A DNA stretch of 64,000 nucleotides from Sciurus carolinensis (GCF_902686445.1 NC_062226.1:16278001-16342000), one strand, 5' to 3'; shown: positions 1 through 12,870, numbered from the stretch's first letter. Program-made: numbers and translations. The notes: generated from the sequence alone by a model not told the origin.

Positions 1-900
1 GGACATGAATGTGACAGCTTTCAGAAATATATTTGTTATGCCAAGGATAAAGACATTTAAAATACCCATGTCTAATGCTAAATTGTCCTATAAGAAGGTT
101 ATATAAAATTATAATTCCTCATTAGTAACGAGAGCACTCCCTTTCTATTCTCACTGACAGTGGATAGTAACGAGTTTTGACAGGAGGCTGATGGAGGAGT
201 ATTTCTGTACTTACTTATACCTTAACTGCCTTAGGTTTTCCCACCCCTAAGATTAAGACCATAAAACTATTGACTTTTATGTTGTTGTCATGCTTCCTGT
301 GTTAAATGCCTGCAGCAATACTTGACAAATACTTGACAAATAAAGAACAGCATAATGAAGGTTGGTGAGATTTTCATTATTATTACCTGTGAATAACCTT
401 CAGGATGCGCCTTTTGTTTAAGAACCTTTCAAATTACTGTGGATCATTAACATTTCTCATACCAGCTAGTCCCAGCCTATCCTCTACCAAGTAGAAAGAA
501 ACTCTATCAGTCAAGCACTAAAAGACCTTAAAGGGAAACAGAAGAGACAAGGGGTCCCTATGATTCTGTCTGTGCCTAGAAAGATTCCCAGCAGCCCACT
601 CCTCCCTTGCTTCTGTTTTCCAGGTTTTTGCTTTCTGTTCCTATTTTTCCTTTATTTATATCACTTTTCTTTCTTTGATTTTCTTCCTTTCTTACCCATC
701 CCTCCATTTCTTCCTGTTACCATTCTTTCCTTTTTTTCAAATAAATAACTGATACTCAGACAGACAATATTATGTTTGGGATAAAATATACTCATTCAAA
801 CATACACACAGGACACAGAATTTTTTAAAAAAATCATGGTCAGTCTTTGCCACCATGAACAACTTATTTGGGATATACCATTTGTTCTAGATTGCAGTTT
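1..900. other. Intergenic, no gene seen; pyrimidine-rich patch
   Basis: AT-rich DNA with no recognisable gene or repeat. Positions about 570-745 are strongly pyrimidine-rich on the plus strand (runs of cttt, tttcc, ttctt). A 62-codon open frame there is a by-product of that composition, giving a Phe/Leu/Pro-rich peptide with no domain. Confidence 0.6.
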
Positions 901-904
901 TATC

Positions 905-1035
905 CTTTATTTATTCATTTACTTATTGCACAAATATTTCTTGAGAACCTCCTATGTGCTCAATAAGTGTGCGCATTTCAGTGAATAAGTAAAAATTCAT
1001 CCCATGGCATTTCAACCTTATTGGGAGGAACGATT
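905..1035 (+). repeat. Ancient L2-like LINE fragment
   Basis: The stretch reading tttattcatttacttattg, then cacaaatatttcttgagaac and cctcctatgtgctcaata, resembles the widely dispersed ancient motif 'ttcattcaacaaatatttattgagcacctactatgtgcc'. Old mammalian L2-type repeats contain it. The copy is heavily diverged, so the family call is from memory of the consensus and the ends are approximate. Confidence 0.45.
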
Positions 1036-1189
1036 AGCATCTAAAATTCAATATTTTTGTCACCGTGATGGACCTACAGTAGAGAAATGTATAACACAGA
1101 ATCTTATGTTAGGCTGAAATGTCAGGGAACAGTACTTCAAGGAATCGAAGGTGAATTTGAGATCTGAAATAGAAGTAGGAGTTACAGGT

Positions 1190-1320
1190 GAAATGAGAAA
1201 GAGAGAGACAAAAAGAAAGAAGGAAAGAAAGAGAAAAGGGGAAGGAAGAAAAATGAAGGAAGGAAAAAAAGGAAGGAAGGAAGGAGGAAAGGAAACAGAA
1301 AGGAAAGGGGCAGGGAAGAG
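1190..1320 (+). repeat. Polypurine (GA/GGAA) low-complexity tract
   Basis: About 130 bases are almost entirely A and G on the plus strand (gaaag, ggaagg and aaggaa units). The overlapping open frames (Lys/Arg/Glu-rich on plus, Phe/Leu/Ser/Pro-rich on minus) are composition artefacts. Such tracts can form triplex DNA, but nothing here shows a function. Confidence 0.85.
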
Positions 1321-1324
1321 GAAA

Positions 1325-3140
1325 TGTAAGCAGAGGAACAGCCTGTCTGAAGACTGGAGGCTTGGAGCACGGAGGATCTTAACTGATGATCTGAGAGAAG
1401 GACTGTGAGGCTGGAGGGCAGAGAGGGAGGGAGGTAAACAGAGGATGGTCAGGCAGCCAGGGGCTACTGTAAGCACAGCTTAAAGTACACGCTAACAATC
1501 TAGCTGCCTATGCGGCAAATGAAGAAGCCCATCTCCACCGCATGCCATGGTTGTGTGACTGATTTCCTGGTTCTGCCTCAGTAAGTTCATAGAAACCTCA
1601 TACTTCAAGTTGGTTGTGCTTCCAGAGTTTCCCATTGTAATAATGATGGGGAGACTGGCAGTAGAGAAAACATTAAGGAAACCCTTAGAATCTTTCAGGC
1701 ATGAAGTGAGGGAATTCTCCAACTAGACATTCACCATGACAGTGGACAGGAAGGGATGAGTCACCTATGAGAGACATGAAGGATTAGTTGATATTTTAAA
1801 TTCAAAAACAGATATGGAACATCAATGAGGAAGCACAACCAGATCTTCCAAGTTCCACCTGATGATTTGTCCCACCCTGTTCTGCAGGTGCGGGCTGCCT
1901 GCAGTTAGGACAGATTCTGAGTTGTGCCTAGGGAAGGAGAGTCTGTTCTGAGCCTTGGGACTGGACTGTGACTGACAGGCAGGATGAAGGTAGCACAGAT
2001 CCCTGGACACTCCTCCTGCTGTTAGTGCACAGGCTCAGCCGCCCACCTGGAGGAGACCCGGTAGGTATATTTTTGCATTATTTCTATGTCGCACTTTTTG
2101 CTCAAGTGGATGCTGGTACTGTCCTCTCCTTCCTGTTTCCAACGCTCCCTTTCCATTGTTCATTTTATCCGAGTGCTTTGCCCTCACTGAATCGGGTGGT
2201 CCAGCACCTTCTGTCAGCTTTAAAACTATAATGCGTTGGGCCTGAAATAAGTATAAAATACTTAGCATATAATAATTTTAAATTGTGTCCAAAACAATTC
2301 CTTGACTTAGATGTCATTTCCTGTATAAGTAAGACTTATTATTGCTATTAATCACTACTTTATATTCAATGTTTTAAAGGCCCCAATTTCTACTCTTTGC
2401 TTTGAACGTTGAGGTTTCTCTTATGAAAAAGACACTTGTACAAGACGTGGTCACTCCTTGAATAGGTTCGGTCATGTGCCTTGCTCTGGTGGATAGGCCT
2501 TGACACAGGGACTTGAAGAAGTACCTACACAGTTCCACTTCTTATCTTTCCTCCCTTGGTCGGTGAAATAAGATCTGCTCTCCATGAAACATTCCATGGC
2601 TCTGTTACTGGAGGATGAGACCTAGACAGCAGAACCACATTACCCCACTTTTTAGACCAAAGCCTTTCCAGATCTGTTGATAACTGACCTAGACATGTGA
2701 ATAGCCTAGCTGATCAGTTTTGCTTTGTCCTTGTGAGCAGAACCTCCTAGCTTAGTCACATGAGAAGAAAAAAGACTATGACTACATAAGCAATTATGTT
2801 TTATAATAGTATGTTACCCAATATTAGGTTATTGTACAGCATTATGTATTATTAAAAATTGGTTATATATATATGACATTTTCCATTATATTTTCATTGA
2901 TAGCTGAAAAAAATGAGTATCAGATTGACTTTCTGTAACTAGAAATTGGCAGAGCAAAGACTTAACACTACACATGCTAATCCCAGCCACTTATCCATTG
3001 TTAAGATAATTTTGAATGAGAATGAACTAAAGTTTTTATCTTTGTGTTATTCTATGATACTTAAAAGTCACTGAATCTTCTGGAGTAGCACTGTCATTGA
3101 GAAATTTCCAAAAGGGTGAAAATGTTCTGTATTTTGTTGT
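1325..3140. other. Intergenic, no feature recognised
   Basis: No long conserved-looking frame, SINE, L1 or simple repeat is evident. Short open frames at 1492-2268 overlap each other on both strands and show no motif. Confidence 0.5.
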
Positions 3141-3144
3141 TTAA

Positions 3145-3305
3145 AGGTGGTTATTAATCTCAAGGGACTATTTAATTTTAAGTGTAAATAAATTTAAGTT
3201 AAATAAAATTTAATATTCAGATTCTATGTCATATGAGCCATATTTATAGTGTTTAATGGCCACATGTGGCTAGTGGCTACTGAATTTTGAGCAACAGAGC
3301 TCTAA
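3145..3305 (+). repeat. Ancient interspersed repeat fragment, family unresolved
   Basis: The sequence around 3230-3290 contains ggccacatgtggctagtggc, followed by tactgaattttgagcaacag. I know this string as part of an old mammalian repeat (typical form 'caatagccacatgtggctagtggctaccgtattgg'). I cannot assign a family name safely. The ends are approximate. Confidence 0.4.
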
Positions 3306-3309
3306 TTCT

Positions 3310-4420
3310 CACTTCCTCATTAAAACTCATTCTACTTACTGGTCCTCTTGGACAAATTTATTTCAGTATTCCTTGCTTTCTTAAAACATTTCCAACATGT
3401 TGGAAACTGTGAATATATTATTTGCAATTTAAGACTTGGTACAGACAGAACATATAGACAGAATCAAGAATTTCCTTCATAAATTCACAAGCAGGGACTA
3501 TTCTGGGACACCTCCACTAACTCATTATTTTATATAAAAATTAGTAAGTTGAAATTTCAGCTTCTTCAAGGTAGGAAAGACAGGGTTTATCAAACTTATA
3601 GATGATTAAACAGAATGGTAGATGGAGACAGACAGATCAACAGATAGAAGGACAGACCTACACACAGAAGTATAGCTTACCCATGGATTTCAGTTACATT
3701 CGAATGTATGGATTAACGACAGGATTAACGACATTCAGGCCCTACGTTACCAGCCCTGTCTGCAAATTGAAATTCTGCTCTACTCCTCTGCTTTCTTAAG
3801 AACTGTCCTCAGACTTTGCTCAATGAATTACCTCAAGAATTTCAGGAAGTAGAGAGGATGCCTTCTGTCAGAACTCTGTCCTAATCCCTCATTGCAGAAT
3901 AGTGTCTCTTTCATCTGTTTTATATATTGAAGTGTCTTAACAAGATTTCATTTTAAAATGAAAGGATTTTAAAGGTAAAAATAATATTAATAATTTTAAG
4001 ACAAAATTATATGGCTCTGTCCTCTGATGGAGAACTCAGTACAGGAACCGGTGTGTAATGGCAAATGGTTGAAAGAATAACACATTTATTTTATATCTGA
4101 TACATTCTATTACTCGTGAATGTTGTGCTGTACCAGGTGCCATGCTGTACTCTCAAGATGAAGAGGTGAAGGGCTTGTTGCATCTTTCAAGCTGTCAGGA
4201 AAGTTTTCATGGACTCCACTTGGTGGCTTATTCCTAATACTTTCTGCCCGCCTTGTGGAAGTGATAGGAAGTCTATCAAGAGACCTGGTTGGAAGATGAT
4301 CTTGTCTTTGTAACAAATATCTATGGTCATTTTGCTGATGAGTAATGTGAACTGAATTATTTTGTTTTAACTGTGATTTGAATCTTTTTGTATTGACTAC
4401 CTCCTTCATTCATTCACTCA
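3310..4420. other. Intergenic, no feature recognised
   Basis: AT-rich sequence with no supported gene. The 99-codon minus-strand frame at 4110-4409 shows no motif and lies directly beside a SINE insertion, so it is not called. Confidence 0.5.
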
Positions 4421-4432
4421 AAATAATAAAGG

Positions 4433-4643
4433 AGCCAAGGCACAGTGGCACATGCCTGTGATTCCAGAGGCTCAGGAAGCTGAAACAGGATTGTGAGTGC
4501 GAGAACACCTCAGCAACTAGTAAGGGCCTAAGTAACTGAGATCCTGTCTCTAAATAAAATATAATAAAGGGCTGGTAAGGTTGTTCAGTGGTTAAGCCCC
4601 CCTGGGTTCAATCCCTGGCACTACTACTACTAGTACTACTACT
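4433..4643 (+). mobile_element. B1-dID type dimeric SINE
   Basis: The left half is 7SL/B1-like (ggcacagtggcacatgcctg, then gattccagaggctcaggaag). After an A-rich linker there is a tRNA/ID-like right half (gttcagtggttaagccc, then gggttcaatccctggcac) and a tact/aata-rich tail. An 11-bp target-site duplication, aataataaagg, flanks it at 4422-4432 and 4644-4654. This dimer architecture is known from squirrel- and dormouse-type rodents. It is non-autonomous and relies on L1 machinery of the kind encoded at 25.4-30.4 kb. Confidence 0.85.
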
Positions 4644-4654
4644 AATAATAAAGG

Positions 4655-5525
4655 CCTTTCTATATTCCTACATAATACTAGTGCAAGCCTGTGAGATAGT
4701 ATAATAGTAAAACAAACAAAAGGAGAGAAGAACACAAGGTAAAAGGCAAACAAAGAAAAAAAGAATCATAGCTATGTGGTTAATATTGCCAATGGGCTAA
4801 ATTTTAGTATTGGTGGGTAACAGGAAGTGACAGAAGCGGAGGACAGAAAGTGAAGAATCTGAGGAATGGGAAATTTAAGTAATAATTGGTTTTATTTTGC
4901 TGGCACTAGAGGGTTTTAAAGAAATGAGAGGCACCAACAAGTTCTGCTGCAGACACACACAGAGCAAGGTGAAAAGATTTAGAGAAAAATGTTGGGAGTA
5001 GAGAAATAATGTACAGGAAAAATGATGAGAGAGGTGTTAGAAATAAGAATGTGCAGGTATTAGAGACATATTTGGTAACAGAATGAAAGTTCATTATAGA
5101 ATTGGACCTACCTTTGTAATTCTAAGAGTGCCTTTTTAGGCATTCATGTATATATATACATTTTTTTTTTGTTATCAGGGATAAAATTTTGATAATAATG
5201 CTAACTCACAATGTTGTTCTAAGACACAATGAATATGTTTTTGGAATAACAGGTTACTGTAGAGGCCGCAGAATGGTTTTCTGTTAAATAACTTCATTAG
5301 ACTTTTTGACTTTAAAACCTAGAAACCAATACTCACCCTTCTTTTTCCCCAGCATATGTGATCCTACACAAAAGTCCCTCTGGATTGTACCATATCCTCA
5401 CCAAGCCTCGACTAAGAATAAGTGATACATGAGAAGTGATCATTAAGTTGATCAGAGTTAGATACACCTTGGTCACTAACATCTATCCCCATTTCCTCAG
5501 AACAGTGTGCTTCCATTGATTGGAT
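4655..5525. other. Intergenic, no feature recognised
   Basis: AT-rich with short A runs. The short minus-strand open frame at 4906-5094 gives a Phe/Leu/Ser-rich peptide with no motif. Confidence 0.5.
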
Positions 5526-5529
5526 TTCT

Positions 5530-5955
5530 GTCCTTTCTCCCCTTTTCGCTCTCAAAAGAAGAATGATAAGTTATTTGACCTTTGTGCCCTTTGAGCTTTT
5601 GCATTTCCCCTTCCAAATCTCATTCTCTTTCTTGATTGATGTTTCTGTGTCTCTGTCTCTCCTCTTTCTCTTTTACCTGTCATGCATTTCCATTTCATTA
5701 TACTATGATCCCTTTATTTCTCTTTAGGATCTCTTCACTTATGCATTTTGTTTTCTTTTCCTTTACTTTCATTCACTCTTTCACACCATCTTCCTAGCCT
5801 TTCCTCTGTCAAATAACTATCCCAGTTTCCTGTTCTTCATTTCCTCTTAATCTCTCTTCTTTCCCCAACCCCATTCTGTGTCGGTATCTCTCTCCCACAT
5901 CTTTCTTCCTGCCTCTCATCACCATTCTTCCCTACTTCCCACATCTCCATCTGCA
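5530..5955. repeat. Long pyrimidine-rich (CT) region
   Basis: About 400 bases dominated by T and C on the plus strand (tctct, ctttctc, ttcctc blocks) with occasional purines. The low complexity probably arose by slippage and mutation. No polypyrimidine-AG exon context or open frame accompanies it. Confidence 0.6.
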
Positions 5956-5959
5956 TCAC

Positions 5960-6775
5960 ATATGGTGGCGTCTGGGAGAAGCATCTCTGAGTAGACCAGT
6001 TGTCTCAGTCTAGCTTTGGTCTCCAGATATGGCCCAGGAAGACAGGTGGACTCATAGGAGGATGAGTAATGACAAGGAAATGATACATTTGTCACAGCTT
6101 GCTGGCTACAGAGGAAAGTCTAAAATAGGATCTGAAAAGCAGGAGAGGTCCAAACCCAGAACAAATGTCCTCAAAACACGGACACTTTAAAATTTTCATT
6201 TTATTTGCCAGAGGGTTGGGGTGAGGTTATTCAGCCTTCACCAAAGATTCACTCTCCTTCCAGAATTTAATCACAGAGCAGCATCACCACAAAAATAGAA
6301 ATAGCTCATGCATCCTATTTGTCATCCCTTAAGATGCAGCTAATCAGAGCATCCCTGAATGATAGCCAGAGAGCAGGGACATTAAAGCAAATTTGTTGGT
6401 GCCACACAGTAATTGAGTTCAGGTTAGAAGGAAGGGCAACGTGGCTTATCTATAACTTGTGGTGAGGCATGTGACTCAAGGGGCTTACGTCTTCCTAATA
6501 TGTGAATGTCTCAGACTCTAAAGTCCACACTATGACCTAAGAGTCAGAAAGGCAGGCTGGACCTTCCTATCAGCAAGACATTGGAACTGACTGTTGATTC
6601 AGGCTTTAGATAAGCTAGAGCCCTACCCAAAGTGACTTCATAACAATGAGCACACCCAATTCTTGCTTTTAGATCCTGTGTACTTTTTGTTATCGCAGCC
6701 TTACTTAGAATGAAGAATAGCAGGTAAATGTCACCTGAAGCTCAAAGAGTCTTAGACTTGAATATGTCACAAGCC
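5960..6775. other. Intergenic, no feature recognised
   Basis: Mixed-composition DNA without a supported repeat or gene. Confidence 0.45.
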
Positions 6776-6780
6776 TAGGT

Positions 6781-6895
6781 CAGTATTTCTCAAACTTTAA
6801 TGTGCAAACAAATTACCTATGGATATTGTTAAAAGGTTCTGTAGGTCCTAATGGAACTCTGTACTTGTAACAAGTTCCTCAGAGCCACCAGTTCT
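6781..6895 (+). repeat. MER5A-like hAT DNA transposon fragment
   Basis: The order cagtatttctcaaactttaa, tgtgcaaacaaattacctat, then ttgttaaaaggttctgtagg follows the consensus 'cagtggttctcaaacttnagtgtgcatcagaatcacctggagggcttgttaaaa' of short non-autonomous hAT elements. It is diverged and truncated. A better copy lies at 52150-52310. Confidence 0.55.
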
Positions 6896-7127
6896 ACTTA
6901 TTCATAGATTCCATTTGAACAAGAACGACCTTTGAGGACATAGATAAGGCTTCAACAAGTCAGGTGACTGGTCCAGGATCAGATTATGTGCTGCCAGAAG
7001 AGCTGGACAGACAGACAGCAGAAGCAGCAGCAACTGTGGGTTTTGTGCTTTCCATGTATTGTGCCCACTAGGCCTACCTTTGGAATCACACAGGTACAAG
7101 GACAAACCCCCATGTGTCACATGTTAG

Positions 7128-7280
7128 TTCCTGGCTAACTTCTTAATCTCCTCATCCATGAAATAGACTGAATAATTGTCCGCTTCCACTTTGTTTTCAA
7201 ATAAGAATGAAATGAAAACAAACATAAATAATTAGTACAGTGGCTGGCACACAGTATATATTTCATAAAATCCACTTTTT
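7128..7280 (+). repeat. MIR SINE fragment
   Basis: The string taacttcttaatctcctcat, then ccatgaaatagactgaataa, and later gtggctggcacacagtatat matches the order of the MIR core and tail ('cttaacctctctgtgcctcagtttcctcatctgtaaaatgg … tgcctggcacatagta'). It is a typical eroded ancient tRNA-derived SINE. Confidence 0.6.
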
Positions 7281-7289
7281 TTTTTCTCA

Positions 7290-8030
7290 TTCATTATCAC
7301 CTGACATGCAGGTGTGACTAATAAATGAAATTGCTACAAAAATCACAGAAAGTTACTGGAAATTGAAGTCCAGGAGAATAGATATTCTCTATCAAAAACT
7401 TCCCCTTCCTCCCAAGCATTTAACCACCAAATATGAAACCAAATTTCCAAACGTAAAGCTTTTTTTTTTTTTAATTTTTTTTTTGAGGGCTGCAACACAT
7501 GCTTGTACAAACAAAGCTATGTCAATCTCTGGAAGCCACCGTCACAGCATGGTACCTAAAATTGCACGACCATCACAACTTCCTGGTGGGAGCAGCAGAG
7601 CATGTGGAGGAAGTGTCCCTTTTTGCTGACTTCTCATAAAGGTCTTCTGGAACTAGCACTGGTGTTACGAATACCCATCTCATCTTCTTCACACATAAAG
7701 GGAAAATTTAATTTTATTTTTTATCTCTATCATCCACCTCACTTTCTCCAACTCAGTTCTCCAAAAACATTTACTGTAGTAGCCATATGTGACTACTGCA
7801 ATCAATCTCACCTAACAAGTTGACCCATAAGCAACCCCACCAACTTACTTCTGCTATGAAACCAGAAGACCACACTAGTAATACCAAAATTTTTGCTCTC
7901 ATGCACAGAAAGTTTTCCTTGTACAGTGTCCTATTTTATTATCTGAATAGGTTTTGCTCTAAACTCTGGTGGTAAATTCTGGTAAGACAGACATCACAAG
8001 TGCCATTTTTCATTAAAATCAGCCCCATTC
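7290..8030. other. Intergenic, no gene; T-runs at 7460-7484
   Basis: Two oligo-T runs (7460-7484) precede ggctgcaacacatgcttgta, which may be a short degenerate transposon relic. No family assigned. Frames of 73-88 codons here have no motif. Confidence 0.4.
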
Positions 8031-8034
8031 TCTG

Positions 8035-8235
8035 TCATCTATTGAATCCCAGTTATTTCTACATACTGTATCATTAAATCTCACAAAAACATTGTGACTT
8101 AGGCAATACTTAGGACATTCCACAACTGATGAAACCAGATTGCAGAGAGGCAAAGCACCTCTCTGAATATCACAGTGTAATTTGTGGGGCAGGATCCCAA
8201 ACTAGATCCCTAGGATCCTTCTTCCTTCTATTTTT
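8035..8235 (-). repeat. MIR SINE, minus strand
   Basis: The reverse of the MIR order is seen: cattaaatctcacaaaaaca, ttgtgacttaggcaatactt, actgatgaaaccagattgca, then gagaggcaaagcacctctct. It corresponds to 'ttaatcctcacaacaaccctatgaggtaggta … acagatgaggaaactgaggcacagagaggtt'. Confidence 0.65.
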
Positions 8236-9520
8236 ATTTTTCCACATTACGGCACCCTGGAGACTTGGAGAGATTACTCAGAGCCTGAATGGGTGGGTCA
8301 CAGATGTGCCGTCTTCTTCCCCGTGGTCCATGCCACCTGGCACCACCTGGCCCTATGACCCACTGCCAGGTGGAAAGGCCACCTCATTCCATAACAATCA
8401 GAGCTTGGAATGAGAGCCAGTGAAGCAGGCAGCTGCCCTTTCCTGTGTTCTGTTTTCATAGCAATGGCTGCTGAGATAATCAGATGTTTGTTCCAAGTGA
8501 TAATTTCTTGTTTGTTTACCCTGGCCATTCTATGCCTAAGCTAGGCCATAGCTGGCAAGATGAGGACTCAGCAGGGTGGCTGGTGACATCTGAGAGTGGA
8601 GAGGCAAAATTGGCACCAAGAGATCTATTCACAGCCAGAAATGAGCAGCAGGTAAGGTTCAGATTATCTGATATCCAAGGAGAAAGGGAAAATCCCAGAT
8701 TTCAGGCATTTACTATGAAAATTTAAAGTTCTATTATAAGAGCGGAAATACCATGGGCTTAGGCTCCAAAAACCTTAGTGCCTCTTGGAGTCCATTTCCC
8801 TCTCTTGGTCTTCTCTCCCTCATTTACAAAACATGTAACAGACAATAATGCTGCAATCAGTGAATTATAAAACATACTTGTATATTTAAAAATGCTCATT
8901 TATCATAGTTTCTATGTGTCAGGCACCATCCATTTGAAGAAGAAACAATGGAGAATAAATCAAACATGGGAACAAGCTACACAGGGCAAATAGGGTTGGG
9001 TATATCACAGGTAATTAATGAATTATGGTTTTATTATGAGAAGAGTTTAATTATCAAGTACTATTAAAAATGTCCATAAAACTCTCTCTTTTCTTGGCTT
9101 CTAGTTTACAAGCTCTCCTCATTTTTCCTTTGACTTACCAATCTCCGAAGATACCCAAACAACCCATACAATGGCCTAATATTCTCTCTCAGTTTATCTA
9201 GTATTTTTTCCCATCACTGGGTCCACTCTGGCCTCAAGCTCAGTTCCTGCTGAACATGTAGCCTGCCTCAATTTCAATGTGTGTTTTCCATTTCTACCAG
9301 AAATGCTCTCATTCTAGGAATCTGCATTGCTTCATTGTTTTCCTCCCTCAGTCCTCTGCTCTAACTCTACTTTTTTAGTGTGTGCCCTTCCCCAAACACA
9401 CCATCTCAAATCGCAGCCCTGTCCCCACCATTGCCACATAGCCCTTGCATTATTTCCCCCCAAATCAGCTGCACCACCTGACACATTTTGCATAATGCAA
9501 AAAGCTGCAAAATGGTAAAC
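8236..9520. other. Mostly unassigned; weak ancient-repeat traces
   Basis: 8890-8990 (tttctatgtgtcaggcacca, then a run with 'agaataaatcaaacatggga') and 9220-9310 weakly resemble old L2-like sequence. Divergence is too high for firm calls. Overlapping short frames at 8129-8726 on both strands are motif-free. Confidence 0.35.
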
Positions 9521-11690
9521 TGTTACCTGTAAATATGGGCTCAGTCAGAGGGTCTCCATTTCCATTTATTCATTGCCATATTTGCGTGTGCTGGTATAGC
9601 GCTTGACACATATATGTTTTTACATACATGTTCATTGAATACAGATATGAATGAGTGAATGAAAACATAAAAGAGTGTTTAATAGGAAAAACAAAGTTTT
9701 CTGGGATTATTTTGAAATGTTGAAGGTGAAATGTTAAAGAATTTTAGCTATAAAAAAGCTGCATATAGTTTCTTAATGTTTTAATAACCTCAGTCATAAT
9801 TATAACTACTCCTATTAGTGGACTCAACAGGTTGCTGTGATAGCAAATTTAAGTACATTTATTCAGTTTCCTACTGACTACACCACTCTTTCCCACAACC
9901 AGAGTCTCAATCATGCTGTGATGGAGAAAATACCTTTGCTTTCCATGTACATTATGCAGAGTCAAATGTGGCTTTCAAACACATTCAAAAATAGAGCTCA
10001 AACATGTCATGTCCTAACAGGGATCATAAATGGTAGGGGAAGTTTATTAACATTTGCATACATTAGAGATATTCCCCTGTACATTTTGAAGAAGATGTGT
10101 TGTACATTTGATCAGACTCAGATCAGCCACACAACAGAGGTTCATTCTGTTTGTATCCACCTCATTCATTCCACAGACAGTTCCAAAATACATTACCTAT
10201 ATTTAACAAGCTGCACAATGCCATTGTGAACTGGGCATGGATCTCAACATTATTGCACAAGGAAAGATAGTGGTTTATTTTGAAGAGCAAATAGCCAAGT
10301 TGGGAGTGAAACCAGGGTCCAAAATTGTCACAGAAGCATTATTTTATATCTCCAGGCAATTCTGCCTTCATTTTAAAAAGTACACTAATCTGTTGGAGGG
10401 ATGATGGGTTGCCTTTTGTGAAACATATTTGTGGGCTGCTATTATGACTTTTAAATTGTCCTGGGATCCCAATCTGGTACGCCTGCCCAATAAAGAAACA
10501 ATGCAGCCTGGTTCTGGGACATCAGCAATAGAGAAAGCATTAATAGATTTTGATTCAGGTCTGAATTACAGCCAAAAATTATTGAACAACACAATTGTGA
10601 CTGCCTTAGTCTACTTCTTTAGGCATCCAAAAGAGGGAGAAAATAAACAGGGATCTAAGGTTCAGTTCAACATGAGCATTGACTAGAACATCATTTGGAA
10701 TACACAGTCATTTGGTCTTCAAAAATTTCACGCACAGTCTAAAGATTCGACTTGACAGGTGATCATGAACAATTTTATTGCCATATCTGTAGAACTGAGA
10801 TAGCACAAGTGGGCTTGATTTTTCTCAAACAGTAAGCACAATGATCAAATATAATCATATATATGATTTCTTTCTCTATAGAGATCTAAACAATGATGAT
10901 AAATGCCACATTTGTGACAAAAAGGAATAAAACACTAGTTTGGAATCTTTTTTCTTAGTGTTCAAAATGACCTGCAAAAACTGTATTCCAGAACATTATT
11001 CTTCATAAATATCATCCACTTCTGTAGTTTCCACACAAAATACCATGGTCCGTGAATGTTGCTAGGCTATATAGCTAATGTAGATACTAACTTTAATGAC
11101 AGAACCAAAAATGAGGTGTATAGCAAGAATATATCCAAGCAATAGAATTACTTGGTTAATATATCTCTGATACTTATATATATGGAAAGAGAAAGACATA
11201 TAATCATAGACAAAATTGCATATCGAAATGAGATACATTTATGTGATTTAAGTCTTCATTAATAATAGTGAATGCTTACATTTTTAAAACATTTTAAAAC
11301 TATAAGATATTGCTTTAAAATAATCATGACTAATGTTTAAAAAACCCTCATAGCTCTATGGAGGAAAATTCCAGTGTAATTTTTAACCTAAACCACACTT
11401 GTAACATATTTAAATAATCATTTAACTTGACCAATTGGATTGGACGTAGCAATCACAGTCCCAGTAATCCAGCTGTGAGATTTTACTCTCATTTTGACTC
11501 CTGAACTTATTGTGATCTCAGGTTCTTGGAAGTAATACTAAATAGTGCCTTGGTTCCCACATTGTGGAGTGGGAGGATGGGGAAAGTTGGGGAAAATTAT
11601 TATTTCAAACAGCTACAGAGTAAGTGACTTCGTATTTATGAGAAAATCAGTGAATTCATCTTCCACTGAGGATTAAAGAAATAAGAGTTT
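9521..11690. other. Intergenic; one 130-codon open frame, not called
   Basis: The plus-strand frame at 9837-10229 is long for AT-rich DNA. Its peptide is rich in Ile, Thr, Ser and His with no recognisable domain, signal peptide or splice context. A second frame at 10429-10686 (85 codons) is also motif-free. I see no repeat family in this stretch. Confidence 0.45.
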
Positions 11691-11694
11691 TGTT

Positions 11695-11835
11695 AAATGC
11701 TTTGAAAAGAGATTAAAACATTATTATTATTATCTCATTTAATCCCTCCAGTAAGCCTTTGAAAAGAGTATTATTTTCCCATTACATAGATATGGAAATC
11801 TGCAAATCTTCCATTTTTCTTGGAGAACCAAAATC
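11695..11835 (-). repeat. MIR SINE, minus strand, partial
   Basis: The order attatctcatttaatccctc, cagtaagcctttgaaaagag, then ttattttcccattacataga and tatggaaatctgcaaat fits the reverse of the MIR 3' half. A short att triplet run (11723-11735) lies inside. Confidence 0.55.
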
Positions 11836-11879
11836 CAATAAAATGATGCTCGGGTTGGCACTCAGGTATAATGTGTCAA

Positions 11880-12870
11880 ATGTGCCCACCATTCCCTCTG
11901 CTCAGGAAGCCTGCGTTTCATTAGCAGAGTGAATGTAATTGTGTGTGTTGTCTCCACTACCAAGGTCTTGGTACCCTTCAGCCTCAGGAGTATACTCTTA
12001 GCATTTTAGTCTTCCCACGTTAGTCCTCTTAAAGAACTTTCTCATTTTTCTGAGAGCAAAGACCAAATTCTCCCAGGGACTGCAAGCCACTCCAGGATCA
12101 TTATCTTCTGGGACTTATCAATCACCACCCCCTGAGTTACCCCACCCACTCGGGTCATACAACCCTACTGCCATTCCTCAAATGCAGCAGGTACAATTCT
12201 GCTTCAGGACCTCCTTGAAGTCTTCTCAAATGTCACCTCATTAAGGATAGGGGTCCCCAGCACCTGCCAGTTCTAGACCTCTCCCCTTCTGCGATTTCAT
12301 TAGTCCCTGTATTCCCTACACACGTCCAATACATAGGAACTTTGGCATCTGTTTGTTGACTGATGTCCCCTACTCTAATGGCAGGCATCGCAGTCAGAGG
12401 CCTTGTCTATTTTCTCTTCTGCTGTATACACTGAGCCTCCATCAGTGTATCAGTAGGTACTCTGATATCTGTCAAATAAAATCACGCAAATAAATAATTC
12501 AGTAAGATAAATTCAGTTGATATGTGCTATGAAGAAAATGAAAAACCAATGGGATAAAAAGCAGCTTTATTCAGACATGGTACTAAAGGAACTTTAGGAA
12601 CATTTAAGAGATGACCTCAGGCAATAATGTGGAGAAATCATCTGTAAAGAATAAGTGCAGAAAGTTTCACACAGTGAGAGGAGTTTACCCAGGACCTGAA
12701 CAGGGAGCAAGCTCAACTTGCTAGAAGGGCAGAAAGGTCAGTGTGACTGAGAAGTGGAGAAGGAGGAGGAAAGAGTAGAAGAGAAGTCGAGAAGGAAGGC
12801 AAGGCAGGCTAAGTAGAGGATCTCCTGAGTCATGGTAAGAAGATGAATCTAATTCTCAGTAAAATGAGAA
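11880..12870 (+). repeat. Ancient L2-like LINE segment(s)
   Basis: Several motifs appear in collinear order. First is ttcaggacctccttgaagtc followed by tctcaaatgtcacctcatta (compare 'actcaaatgtcacctcctcagagaagcc'). Next is gcagtcagaggccttgtcta near 12400. Then comes gatatgtgctatgaagaaaa followed by 'tggaac…tttaag…gatgacctcaggca'. These are hallmark strings of old L2-type mammalian repeats. It could be two abutting fragments. The edges are uncertain. Confidence 0.5.

Noticed and set aside
560..748. 62-codon plus-strand frame
   Set aside because: Phe/Leu/Pro-rich product of a pyrimidine-rich tract; no domain or exon signals.
1060..1476. 138-codon minus frame and 85-codon plus frame over a purine tract
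   Set aside because: Both come from low-complexity GA/TC sequence, which is stop-poor on both strands.
4611..4650. (ACT)n run as a separate microsatellite
   Set aside because: It is the tail of the SINE at 4433-4643, enclosed by its target-site duplication.
9837..10229. 130-codon plus-strand frame
   Set aside because: Longer than usual for AT-rich DNA, but no recognisable motif, splice context or repeat identity; kept only as a note.
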